A stretch of 64,000 nucleotides of DNA from Rheinheimera pleomorphica (GTDB taxonomy: Bacteria; Pseudomonadota; Gammaproteobacteria; Enterobacterales; Alteromonadaceae). Positions 53,880-62,520 of this stretch are shown here, piece after piece. The DNA lies in NCBI RefSeq assembly GCF_011634895.1, contig NZ_SIRR01000006.1, forward strand, positions 1-64,000. The letters are read 5' to 3'. The notes below the pieces were generated by a model. That model did not search any database. It was not told the DNA's origin and saw only the letters and a list, made by a program, of their open reading frames with translations. Within the stretch, counting starts at the first letter, position 1. Each line of letters opens with the position of its first letter. The position numbers were made by a program, and so were the translations under genes.

Positions 53880-56299
53880 AGTATTACCGGCTGCCAGCTA
53901 TGCTGCTGCCATTGGCAGATGCTGCCATCAGCACAGAGCTGATACAGAAACAACCATTGGTTATTGACCAAGGCTGCGACATCAGCCGCCCGGTTTATCA
54001 CGTTGGCGATGGCGTCGCGCGGCGCTGCTATGATGACACTTAACCGCACCGGTTGATGCATCAGTTTTTTGCCATCGTGTACCGACTGCCAGGCTAAACC
54101 GCTGCGTAAATCGCCGCCATTGCCTTCAAATACGCCAATGTGGCCGGCCACCACATTGTGTAGCAGCTTATTGCCACTGCCGTATTTTTCCGGCGCGACA
54201 ACAGAGGCGTAGTACTGCAGGTTAATCCAGTTTGTGACGATCATCGGCGCTGTCATAATGCTGTACAGCAGGCTGAAATCCTGGTCTTTACTGGCATCGT
54301 AATCATGCAAAAATGCCCGGCCCTGTAAATCGAGGCCTTTGGTTAAGGCCCGGGGCGCAACAATAAAAGCGGCGTTATTGGCCAGGCCCCATTCCGGGCG
54401 CAACTGGGCCCAATCGGTACTGCGTAATTTAAAGAAGCGTGCCAGCGCACTGTCAGCAGGCTTAGCCTCGCTAAATTGCGCTGAGCGCTGCCGGCGCGCC
54501 TGGGTGGATGCGGCAGTTAACCAGCTTTGCCACTGAGCCTGCGCCGGGGCTTGATACAGCTGTAATTCATCGGTAGTGGTGTGATGCAAACCGGCGTAAA
54601 ACCGGGTATCTGCCGCAATGCTTATGCCATGATGGCGGCTAAGGGCTTGCCTTACTTCGTCGTCATTTAACAGTTGCGCTAACACTTTGACATTCACTTC
54701 GCCGGTCTGGCCGCCGCAGGCACCGCAGTCCAGTGCTGCCGCATGCGGGTTGTTGCAGCTGTCGCTGCCATGGCCAAACAGCAGCACCACCGGCGCCAGC
54801 TGGCCGGTTAACCCCATGGCGGTGAGAATGGCAGCGGCCAGTTCGGCTTGCTCTGCACTACTTAACGGTTGCTTATCTTTACACAATAGCCAGCGGCTAT
54901 CATCCAGGTGCTTATTTAACGCATGTAACGGCCGGGGACGAAAGAAAGCCCGTTTTAGCAGGCTAACCAGTTTCGCCGGGCCGGCAGCTTCTACCATACC
55001 CAGGCTGGATGAAGCCAGATCAAAACCTTGTTTCCAACCCAGATCCGGTTGGCGTGATAGTGGTGCTACATCGGGCTTTATCTGGCTTACGGTCAGTACC
55101 GGCGCCAGTAAGCCCGGCAGTTGTGGCCGTTGTAACTTACTGCCAACCGTTTTATAGGCGAGCGGCAGGCCAAAAAAGCCCGCAAACCCCAGGGTTTGAA
55201 TGTCAGGGTTTTGTTGTTCTAACGCACGGCGCATCAGCTCTGAGCGCACATCAATGCAAAAAGCCGCTTGCAGGCGGGGGCGATGGTTCCCGGTACTGGC
55301 CAGCATTTGCTGCTGTTGCTGTATCTGTGCCAGCAGTGGCTGCTGCACACTGAGCTCCAGCGCGCGCTGCCAGCTTTGGCGCAGTTGTAACTGCTGCTGC
55401 AGCAAGCCCAGCTGTTGTTTGCGCTGCCTGGCCTGAAGTTGTAACTGGCTGAGTAACGCCAGATGCTGTTGGTTATGCTGCTGGCTGTGTTGCCACAGTA
55501 CCCAATCCCAGCCGAGCAACATATACAGTAGCTGGCATACCGCCTGATGGCTGCTGTTGCCCTGTAATTGCTGTTGCCAGTCCAGCCAGGCTTGCCAGCC
55601 CGCCCAGCCGGACAAACTTTGCAATAAGGCCTCGAAATATGCCAGCTGCCCTTGTTCGTCAGGGCACCAGCTGCGTAGCCAGGGTGATAAGGTGGCGATG
55701 AGTTGCTCTGGCGCATCTGGCAGCGCGGCAAATAAACTTGTCAGCCGGGTGGAGGAGAGCACCTGCAGGCCTTTATCCTGGCGCACTACGGTTAACCAGC
55801 TGTGGTAGGCGTGATGTTCACTGTCGGCATCCACACTGAAGCGCTCTGGATATTGATGATACAACGCCAGAAACTGACTTAGCTGCTGCACAATTAATTG
55901 TGGCCAGGGCAGGCCGGATTGCTGTGGCTGTTGCGTGGCCAACAACTCAGACAGCCGCTGCCAGCGGTTAAGCCGCGGTTGTTGTTTCAGGCCGGCCACA
56001 GCGGCATCCGGCGTCATTATCAGGCCTTGCTCGTTGAGCGCTTGTTGTAAATGGCCCGGCTGAATTTGCTGTTGCCACTGGCTTAAATACCAGCTGGCGC
56101 TCATTAAACAGTCGGTACCGGCCAGCTGTTGTTGCTCGGCACAAACTGTGCTGAATGGCTGCTGCCGCTTCGGCCACCAGGGGTTAACAGCAATTAATTG
56201 GTCCAGCGGCCACTGCGGGGCAATCTGGCTGGCTGCCTGGTGAATTAACGCGAGCACGGCTTTGTCAGTGTCGGCTGGGTACAGGCTTAATGCGCTCAT
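53876..56299 (-). CDS. dabA: DabA-type inorganic carbon transporter subunit (DUF2309)
   Basis: Beta-carbonic-anhydrase-like soluble subunit of the DAB complex, thought to trap CO2 as bicarbonate inside the cell, driven by ion flow through DabB. 807 residues. The zinc ligands can be placed as C348 and D350 (AAFCIDVRSEL), H510 (LLFGHGSDS) and C525 (AALDCGACGG); the H-to-C spacing of 15 equals that reported for Halothiobacillus DabA2. The region 240-340 is rich in Gln. Strong ribosome site CAGGAGAT. It overlaps dabB by 4 bp upstream and the DUF6671 gene downstream. Confidence 0.93.
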   Translation of the reverse strand: MSALSLYPADTDKAVLALIHQAASQIAPQWPLDQLIAVNPWWPKRQQPFSTVCAEQQQLAGTDCLMSASWYLSQWQQQIQPGHLQQALNEQGLIMTPDAAVAGLKQQPRLNRWQRLSELLATQQPQQSGLPWPQLIVQQLSQFLALYHQYPERFSVDADSEHHAYHSWLTVVRQDKGLQVLSSTRLTSLFAALPDAPEQLIATLSPWLRSWCPDEQGQLAYFEALLQSLSGWAGWQAWLDWQQQLQGNSSHQAVCQLLYMLLGWDWVLWQHSQQHNQQHLALLSQLQLQARQRKQQLGLLQQQLQLRQSWQRALELSVQQPLLAQIQQQQQMLASTGNHRPRLQAAFCIDVRSELMRRALEQQNPDIQTLGFAGFFGLPLAYKTVGSKLQRPQLPGLLAPVLTVSQIKPDVAPLSRQPDLGWKQGFDLASSSLGMVEAAGPAKLVSLLKRAFFRPRPLHALNKHLDDSRWLLCKDKQPLSSAEQAELAAAILTAMGLTGQLAPVVLLFGHGSDSCNNPHAAALDCGACGGQTGEVNVKVLAQLLNDDEVRQALSRHHGISIAADTRFYAGLHHTTTDELQLYQAPAQAQWQSWLTAASTQARRQRSAQFSEAKPADSALARFFKLRSTDWAQLRPEWGLANNAAFIVAPRALTKGLDLQGRAFLHDYDASKDQDFSLLYSIMTAPMIVTNWINLQYYASVVAPEKYGSGNKLLHNVVAGHIGVFEGNGGDLRSGLAWQSVHDGKKLMHQPVRLSVIIAAPRDAIANVINRAADVAALVNNQWLFLYQLCADGSICQWQQHSWQPVIL

Positions 56300-57663
56300 T
56301 TTATCTCCTGCAGGCTGTTGTTATGCTGATGGGTTGCTGTGTGCCGGGCATGATAGGGCCAGATTTGCAAGGTGATGCGGGTCGCCCACTCGTCCAGATA
56401 GCCTCCGGCGTTTAACCAGATAAACAGCTTATTCACGGCTTTATGCTGGCTGTGATAGCGCAGCAGTATCGCCAGCACAAACAAGGCGGCAAACGCCAGG
56501 CTGGTAATCACATCTGCCAGTAATGCCACGGGTTCAGGGGTCGGCAGAACCTGGCGCAGCAGCGTTTTTAACGCAAAATATAACGCCAGCAACGCCAGCG
56601 CATACCCCAGCGCCAGCAGCACCCGCAATGGTCGGCGCTTATCGGCGCGATATACTGACGGCGCCAGCAGCACAGTAATAGCCAGCACCAGTAACACCGC
56701 ACTGCTTAAGCTCGATAACGGTATCAGCAGTTGCACCAGATAAACCATAGCCGCGGCCAGGGTCAGTGACAGCAGCCAGTGGCGGGCCGCCGGGTTGGTT
56801 TGCTCGGCCAGCTGCGCCGCCAGATAATGGTTCACCGCATTGCCGCTGTGTAAAAAAGCGTAAGCTTTGTAGCAGGAGTGTGCCAACAGGTGCAGCAATG
56901 CCAGGGTATACAGGCCCAGCGCAATTTCTACCAGCATCAGGCCCATTTGTGCCACGGTAGACCAGGCCAGCCGCACCTTAATACTGATGCGGGTGGTCAT
57001 AATAAGGGCCGCCAGTATGGTGCTAAACAGCGCCGCTGCCAGCAGCAGGGCAGAGGCCGGACTGCTGTAACTTAGTAGCGGCGCAAAGCATAGCAGCAAG
57101 ATACCGCCTAAGTTGATAATGCCGGCGTGCAGCAGGGCAGATACCGGCGTAGGTGCTTCTACCACCTGAATTAACCAGCCATGCAGCGGCAGCTGGGCAC
57201 AGTTTAACAGTGCGACCAGTACCAGTAACACCGCAGCACCGTGCAGCATCAGGTTGCCGGCCGGTTGAGCGGCAACCGCAGCGCTGATGTCGCTGATGAT
57301 GGCAGTGTCAAACTGCAGATACAGCAGCGTAAAGGCGACGGCCAGCAGTAACTCGCTTAAGCGTGCACTGAGCGCCTTTTTATGCGCTGCCAGCTGGGCG
57401 CGTGGCCGCTGCGGATAAAACAACAGCAACTGTTGCAGCGCCAGACTGATCGCGACCCAGCCCAGCCAAAACAGCAGCAAATGATTACTAAACAGCGTAA
57501 ACACCACCGCAGCCAGCGTGGCGGCCAGCGCCCGCATAAAGCGGGGTTTATCCGTCTCGCCTGCCAGCGCGGTGGCACTGTAGCGCCAAATCACCAGCGC
57601 CAGCACGGCGACCAGCGCCAATAACAGCAGTGACACGGCATTAACTGAGAAAAAGCCTTGCAT
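56296..57663 (-). CDS. dabB: DabB-type membrane subunit (NuoL/MrpA-like)
   Basis: Polytopic membrane partner of DabA, related to the ion-moving subunits NuoL and MrpA. 455 residues with about 13 hydrophobic helices. Conserved features include LLFWLGWVAISLALQQLLLF, VEAPTPVSALLHAGIINLGGILLL (the NuoL-type helix kink with Lys/His), and STVAQMGLMLVEIALG. The ATG at 57663 is preferred over 57729, which would run to the divergent LysR promoter. First gene of the dabB-dabA-DUF6671-tsaC unit, in the head-to-head arrangement with the LysR gene. Confidence 0.92.
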   Translation of the reverse strand: MQGFFSVNAVSLLLLALVAVLALVIWRYSATALAGETDKPRFMRALAATLAAVVFTLFSNHLLLFWLGWVAISLALQQLLLFYPQRPRAQLAAHKKALSARLSELLLAVAFTLLYLQFDTAIISDISAAVAAQPAGNLMLHGAAVLLVLVALLNCAQLPLHGWLIQVVEAPTPVSALLHAGIINLGGILLLCFAPLLSYSSPASALLLAAALFSTILAALIMTTRISIKVRLAWSTVAQMGLMLVEIALGLYTLALLHLLAHSCYKAYAFLHSGNAVNHYLAAQLAEQTNPAARHWLLSLTLAAAMVYLVQLLIPLSSLSSAVLLVLAITVLLAPSVYRADKRRPLRVLLALGYALALLALYFALKTLLRQVLPTPEPVALLADVITSLAFAALFVLAILLRYHSQHKAVNKLFIWLNAGGYLDEWATRITLQIWPYHARHTATHQHNNSLQEIK

Positions 57664-57762
57664 AGTACATCCCAAGCCGGAAGAAACTGGCGCTATTGTG
57701 CGTAGCGCACTATCATAAGTAAAATACATAATAAATTAATAATCGTTCACATAAAGAGAACT
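57664..57762. promoter_or_regulatory. Divergent dabB / lysR control region
   Basis: The 99-bp spacer must hold both promoters and the LysR operator. It contains several T-N11-A type palindromic stretches, for example around TGCGCTACGCACAATAGCGC near 57690-57712, and an AT-rich stretch near 57725-57745. Which of these is bound cannot be told from sequence alone. Confidence 0.5.
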
Positions 57763-58647
57763 ATGAGCCGGTTAAACTACCATCATCTGTATTACTTCTG
57801 GCAGGTTGCCAAGGGCGGCAACCTGACTGAAACGGCGCAGCGGTTGCATATATCGCAATCTGCTTTGTCGTCTCAAATTAAGCAGTTAGAGCAAAGCATG
57901 CAGGTGCAGTTATTTAACCGCCAGGGGCGCAAACTGGTACTCACCGACAGTGGTTATCAAACACTGAAATATGCTGAGGATATTTTTAGCCGTGGCGCTG
58001 AGCTGGAGCAGCTGCTGCAGCAAGGCATGCAGCCACAGCGCAGCCCGATCCGGATTGGCGCGCTGGCTACCATGTCGCGCAACTTTATCGAAAGCTTTAT
58101 TGCACCGCTGCTGGCCACGGCAGACAGCCGCTATAGTTTGTTGTCGATGAACCAGACGGCGTTACTTAATGCTTTAGCCGGACATCAGTTGGATTTGGCG
58201 CTGAGTAATATCGCCGTGCAGGGCAATGACAGCCAGCTATGGCAGTGTCGCTTGTTGGCACGCCAGCCGGTGGCGGTAATAGGGCCGCCCGGCACAGCGC
58301 AAACTGACAATCTGGCGGAGTATCAGCAGCGGCGCTGGGTGCTGCCACCGGTGCAAAGTCCAATCCGCACCGCCTTTGACGCTCTGGCGGCACAGTATCA
58401 GCTGCAACCGGACGTGGTTGCCGAAGCCGACGACATGGCCATGCTGCGTTTGCTGGCGCGCGACAGTGGCGCCCTGACGGTCATGCCAGAGGTTGTCGTA
58501 AAAGACGAGCTGCAAAGTGGCCGCTTAGTGAAATACCTGACACTGCCGCAGGTTTATGAAAACTTTTATATTATTACCACCCAGCGAGATTTACTGCACC
58601 CACAATTAACACAGCTGTTGCAAGCTTTCTCTCCTGCGGGGGGATGA
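57763..58647 (+). CDS. LysR-family transcriptional regulator (NhaR-like)
   Basis: A 294-residue LysR regulator. N-terminal winged helix-turn-helix (1-60: LNYHHLYYFWQVAKGGNLTETAQRLHISQSALSSQIKQLE) and a C-terminal effector-binding domain (about 90-294). The LNYHHLYYFW start is typical of the NhaR subgroup, some of which sense ions. It is transcribed divergently from the dab operon and is the obvious candidate regulator of it. LysR regulators of CO2-responsive dab operons are known in autotrophs; whether this one senses carbon, ions or pH is not known. Confidence 0.93.
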   Translation: MSRLNYHHLYYFWQVAKGGNLTETAQRLHISQSALSSQIKQLEQSMQVQLFNRQGRKLVLTDSGYQTLKYAEDIFSRGAELEQLLQQGMQPQRSPIRIGALATMSRNFIESFIAPLLATADSRYSLLSMNQTALLNALAGHQLDLALSNIAVQGNDSQLWQCRLLARQPVAVIGPPGTAQTDNLAEYQQRRWVLPPVQSPIRTAFDALAAQYQLQPDVVAEADDMAMLRLLARDSGALTVMPEVVVKDELQSGRLVKYLTLPQVYENFYIITTQRDLLHPQLTQLLQAFSPAGG

Positions 58648-58712
58648 CTGATCCGACTACTGCCAACGCCGGCTCAGGGTAGGCTAAGGCAACGATTAAC
58701 AAGGAGTAACTG

Positions 58713-59060
58713 ATGAGCATACAACGTATATTACCAGCGGCCCGCTATTCTGAAGCGGTTATCGTAAACGGACTGATTTTCTGCGCCGGCATGGTACCGG
58801 ACACTCACAGCAGTGACGCCACACTGCAAACCGAGGATGTGCTGGCGCAGATTGATGCGTTATTAGCACACTGTGGCAGCGATAAAACGAAGCTGGTCGA
58901 TGCCACTATTTATCTGGCCGATATGGCCGACTATGCAGCAATGAACCTGGCCTGGGATAACTGGGTTGCCCCTGGTCAGGCACCGGCCCGGGCCACAGTG
59001 CAGGCTAAATTGGCCGATCCGGCGTGGAAAATAGAAATAAAAATTGTCGCGGCAATATGA
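58713..59060 (+). CDS. RidA family protein
   Basis: A 115-residue protein of the YjgF/YER057c/RidA family, enamine/imine deaminases. Contains QRILPAARYSEAVIVNGLIFCAGMVP near the start and the C-terminal APARATVQAKLADPAWKIEIKIVAA, with the conserved Arg (PARATV) of the active site. AAGGAG precedes the ATG. It follows the LysR gene by 65 bp on the same strand and may share its transcript, though no link to its function is evident. Confidence 0.9.
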   Translation: MSIQRILPAARYSEAVIVNGLIFCAGMVPDTHSSDATLQTEDVLAQIDALLAHCGSDKTKLVDATIYLADMADYAAMNLAWDNWVAPGQAPARATVQAKLADPAWKIEIKIVAAI

Positions 59061-59221
59061 TACTGATAGCGGATTTGACGACTTTTTCGCTTAATTGCTA
59101 AGACGCTGGGTAGGGTGATTTAGTAAGTAATTGAATTAAAATGTAATATTATTGGCATTAATACTGCTACTGCAACGTGGTTTGTGTATATTTTACCGTT
59201 AACCCTGCACAGGAAGCCGTT

Positions 59222-60049
59222 ATGTCTAACCTGAACACCCTGTTTCACCATATCGGCCTGTACGCCGGTTTTGAATTGCGCCGCTTATGGCAAACCCGCT
59301 CTGGCCTGATGACGCTGGCAGCGACCATTGTTATTTGGGCGCTGTTATTTCGTTATGCCATAGTACCGGCAGCAGATCTGATTGCCTCGCGCGGCTTTAC
59401 CGACTTTATCGCCGGTCTGTTTGGCAATAGCGGTTTGCAGCAACTTAGCCGCTGGCCTGCTCCCGAACTGGCGGTATACTGGTTTTTTAGCCTGTTACTG
59501 CTGCCATTGTTTAGCCTTTTTTTCACGGCTAACCAACTGTGCAGTGACTTAGAACGCGGTACGCTGCGTTTTCTTACCCTGCGTAGTAGCCGTACTTCGG
59601 TGGTACTGGGCCGGTTTGCCGGGCAGATGCTGGTACAGGGCTGTCTGATCACGCTAACCTTAATTGCTACTCTGGCACTGGCCGCCTGGCGCAGTGGCGG
59701 GCTGTCGTTTGAGATAGTCAACGCCACTTTCGTGATCCTGACTAATTTGCTGCTGGTGTTGGCACCCTTTACTGCCATTATGAGTGTGTTTTCTGCCTTG
59801 GTACGCAGTGCCAAGCTGGCCGTTAGCCTGGCAATAGTCACCTTGGGGCTGGGCTTTGCCCTGCTAAGCTGGTTTATATTTTATTTCCCGGACTTTCTGT
59901 TTTTACTCGGCTATCTGCCGGGCGCTCAGGTCATGCAATTACTACCACAACATGGCTGGCAAACATTGCAGCTGGCATTACTGCCGCTGATACAGAGCGC
60001 GGTATTACTGACGCTGGCTACTGTTTTAGTTAACCGGAGAGCCTTATGA
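59222..60049 (+). CDS. ABC transporter permease (ABC-2 type)
   Basis: A 275-residue inner-membrane permease with six predicted membrane helices and the ABC-2-like loop LERGTLRFLTLRSSRTSVVLGRF after the second helix. The ATG at 59222 has AGGA 10 nt upstream and gives the usual length. Its last bases overlap the ATP-binding gene by 4 bp (ATGA). No substrate is suggested by the neighbours; the layout resembles NosFY-type or antibiotic-export modules. Confidence 0.85.
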   Translation: MSNLNTLFHHIGLYAGFELRRLWQTRSGLMTLAATIVIWALLFRYAIVPAADLIASRGFTDFIAGLFGNSGLQQLSRWPAPELAVYWFFSLLLLPLFSLFFTANQLCSDLERGTLRFLTLRSSRTSVVLGRFAGQMLVQGCLITLTLIATLALAAWRSGGLSFEIVNATFVILTNLLLVLAPFTAIMSVFSALVRSAKLAVSLAIVTLGLGFALLSWFIFYFPDFLFLLGYLPGAQVMQLLPQHGWQTLQLALLPLIQSAVLLTLATVLVNRRAL

Positions 60050-60957
60050 GTAGCATTATTCAATGTAGCGGCCTGAGCAAACAGTTTGGCCGTAAAACTG
60101 CGCTGGCGCAGGTGAGCTTTAATTTGCAGCAGGGCGATACGGCGGCACTGATTGGCCCCAACGGTGCCGGTAAAACCACCTTATTCAGTATTTTATGTGG
60201 TTATTTGCGCCCGGATAGCGGCAAGGTGCAAATTTTCGGCCAGCAGCCGGGCAGCAGTCGCCTGTTTGGCAAAGTGGCGGCCTTGCCGCAGGATGCGCAG
60301 TTTGACCCGGCTTTTAGCATTGGTGAACAACTGGACTTTTATGGCCGCTTGCAGGGCTTAAACCTCAGTGCTGCCCGGGCCGAAACGGAGCGGGTGCTGG
60401 CGTTGGTTGAATTGTCGGACCAACGAGAGCACAAAGCGGCGGCGTTAAGCCATGGTATGCGCAAACGCGCTGCCATTGCCCAGGCGTTTATCGGTTCACC
60501 TAAGCTGGTGCTGCTGGATGAACCCACCGCCGGGCTGGATCCGGCCAATGCTTTGCACATCCGCCAGCTGATCAGCCGCTTAAGCGGTGACGTCAGCTTT
60601 ATGATCAGCTCGCACAATATTTTTGAGTTGGAGCAACTGTGTAATAAGGTGTTGTATATTCAGCACGGCCAGCTGAGCAGCCAGATTAATGCTGCGGACA
60701 GCAGCAGCGGCCAGCAACACCTGACGCTACAGCTGGAGCAACAACACGACGACGCCTTGCTGGCGCTGTTGCAACAGTTGCCCGGGCTTATCAGTGTGCA
60801 GCCGGGACAGAAAAAAGAGCTGCTATTGAGCTACAACCCGGCGCAAAACGCCCAGTTTGATCTGGCACTGTTGCAGTGTCTGGCAGCCAATGGCTGGGGT
60901 TACCGTAACCTGATTAAAGGCCAGACGCTGGAGCAAAAATTGTTTAGCGTCTCCTAG
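60046..60957 (+). CDS. ABC transporter ATP-binding protein
   Basis: A 303-residue ATPase with Walker A GPNGAGKTT (about 36-44), Q-loop region AALPQDAQFDPAFSI, signature LSHGMRKRAAIAQAF, Walker B LVLLDEPTAGLDP and the H-loop ISSHNIFELEQL. The C-terminal 90 residues form the extra domain common in ABC-2 exporters. It follows the permease with a 4-bp overlap; the pair forms a complete exporter of unknown cargo. Confidence 0.93.
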   Translation: MSSIIQCSGLSKQFGRKTALAQVSFNLQQGDTAALIGPNGAGKTTLFSILCGYLRPDSGKVQIFGQQPGSSRLFGKVAALPQDAQFDPAFSIGEQLDFYGRLQGLNLSAARAETERVLALVELSDQREHKAAALSHGMRKRAAIAQAFIGSPKLVLLDEPTAGLDPANALHIRQLISRLSGDVSFMISSHNIFELEQLCNKVLYIQHGQLSSQINAADSSSGQQHLTLQLEQQHDDALLALLQQLPGLISVQPGQKKELLLSYNPAQNAQFDLALLQCLAANGWGYRNLIKGQTLEQKLFSVS

Positions 60958-61006
60958 CTCAGTAAACAGCTGCGGGTAACCGTAAGCCCGGTAAAAAGCA
61001 GCCGAG

Positions 61007-61933
61007 TTAAAAGCCACACTGCTGTTTTAGTGCCTGGATATCTTCGTCGGTGAGTGCGCTTTGCTGCGCACTCAGCGCATAGTACATGGCAGAGGTTGGG
61101 CTGTCGGTGTGGCCCAGCCCCAGCGCATGGCCAAATTCATGCAGCAGTGTTAGCTCTAATGTGGCTGTCGAGGTATAGGCAAAGATTGTCATACTGCGCT
61201 GACGAGCGCTGATCTGCATGATGCCTACTTCGGCGGCCGCTATCTCAGCGGGCTGTGCTGGCAGCAACGCATTACGGTCGGCGACAGTGTCATTTAAATA
61301 GCCTTGTTCACGCTGCAGTTGTTGCTGTTCCGCATTTAACGCTTCAGCCTGCTGTGTCAGCTGTTGTTGGCGCGCCAGCAGTTGTTGCTGTTGTTGTTGC
61401 AAGCGGCTGCGGTTGCTGCTGTTTAGCTGCTGCAGCTGGCGTTCAAAGGCGGCGGCATCGGCAGCAAACTGGCGGTTGGCCTGCTCAAATTGCTGCTGGC
61501 GTGTGGTCAGGCTGGCCGCTTGTTGTTGCAGGCTTTGCAACCGCCTGTCGATATTGGCATCGTAGCGCTGCAAATTGCGCGTCAGCCGGACTTGCTCTAA
61601 CAACTGCTGCTGACGTTCATCGTAAACAAAATCAATGGCAAAACCGTCAATACTGTCATACTGAAACAACTCCATACCCAGCGCGGTATTCCATTGGCTG
61701 GCGGCATTGTGCGCTGCTTGTTCAGCTTGCTGTTGTGTCAGCTTAAACGCCGGGTCCAGTTGGCCAATACGCCAGCGTACCGGGGTCTGACATAAATATT
61801 GTTGCAGCGCTTGGTCGGCGTATTGCTGCAGTAACTGTGGTGCTGGCTTATCTTTGCCCAGTAGTGGTAACAACAACTGATAAGATGCAACCAGCAGCAG
61901 GGTATATAGCAATGCCCGTAGTAAAAACTTCAT
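61007..61933 (-). CDS. Matrixin-like metalloprotease with Gln-rich coiled coil
   Basis: A 308-residue protein anchored by one N-terminal hydrophobic segment (7-25). A zinc-protease domain lies at the C-terminal end with the matrixin motif LTLLHEFGHALGLGHTDSPTSAMYY (HExxHxxGxxH) and a Met-turn candidate. The N-terminal part of the same domain (QTPVRWRIGQLDPAFKLTQQQAEQAAHNAASQWNTALGMELF) is interrupted by a long Gln-rich coiled coil of about 100 residues (about 105-215). This inserted rod is unusual. The ATG at 61933 has GAGG 6 nt upstream and gives the membrane segment directly after the start. Confidence 0.82.
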   Translation of the reverse strand: MKFLLRALLYTLLLVASYQLLLPLLGKDKPAPQLLQQYADQALQQYLCQTPVRWRIGQLDPAFKLTQQQAEQAAHNAASQWNTALGMELFQYDSIDGFAIDFVYDERQQQLLEQVRLTRNLQRYDANIDRRLQSLQQQAASLTTRQQQFEQANRQFAADAAAFERQLQQLNSSNRSRLQQQQQQLLARQQQLTQQAEALNAEQQQLQREQGYLNDTVADRNALLPAQPAEIAAAEVGIMQISARQRSMTIFAYTSTATLELTLLHEFGHALGLGHTDSPTSAMYYALSAQQSALTDEDIQALKQQCGF

Positions 61934-62044
61934 CTTGGCCTCAGTAATGACAATATCTGTTACAAAGCAATGCCGGGTTTCAATTGACCACTTTGTATGG
62001 CTTACGTTAATGTGCAGCATAACAATTGTTACGGAGCAAATTAA

Positions 62045-62494
62045 GTGAATATTGCTACCTTGTGGATCATCGCTGGCATAGTGCTGATCTTATCTGAACT
62101 GTTGGCCACCAGCGTGGTTGCGGTGTTTTTTGGTATCGCCGCTATAGTGGTGGGGCTGCTATTGAATTTTGGTGTCATAGAAAGCTACAGCGTGCAGTTT
62201 TTGATATTTGGCGTGCTGTCACTGCTGTTACTGTTTAGCGTGCGCGGCCGTTTTAAAAGCTGGTTTGTTGGTTATACCGCCGACAGCAATGAGCAGCCGT
62301 CATGCTTTAGTGAAGATATTGGCAGCCGGGTCATTGTGCATACTGATTTTGTGCAGGGAGCCGGTCGCGTTGTACTTAACGGCGTGCAGTGGGATGCAGA
62401 ATCGACCGACGCGCTAAAAGCCGGCGATGTTGCCTGGGTGGTGGCTAATCATGGTATTAAACTGCAGGTGTCGGCCGCTAAGCCGGATGCCTAA
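62045..62494 (+). CDS. NfeD-like membrane protein
   Basis: A 149-residue protein with two or three membrane helices (1-70) and a soluble beta-barrel OB-like domain (80-145: GSRVIVHTDFVQGAGRVVLNGVQWDAEST) of the NfeD C-terminal type. It has a GTG start with GGAG upstream. NfeD and SPFH/stomatin genes form a conserved pair, as here with the gene starting 26 bp downstream; NfeD-like proteins help SPFH rings assemble at the membrane. Confidence 0.87.
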   Translation: MNIATLWIIAGIVLILSELLATSVVAVFFGIAAIVVGLLLNFGVIESYSVQFLIFGVLSLLLLFSVRGRFKSWFVGYTADSNEQPSCFSEDIGSRVIVHTDFVQGAGRVVLNGVQWDAESTDALKAGDVAWVVANHGIKLQVSAAKPDA

Positions 62495-62520
62495 TTTCAA
62501 ACGTTAAGGAGTAACAACAG

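Noticed and set aside
55234..55731. Minus-strand frame of 165 codons inside dabA
   Set aside because: Out-of-frame reading of the Gln-rich part of dabA; low-complexity, not a gene.
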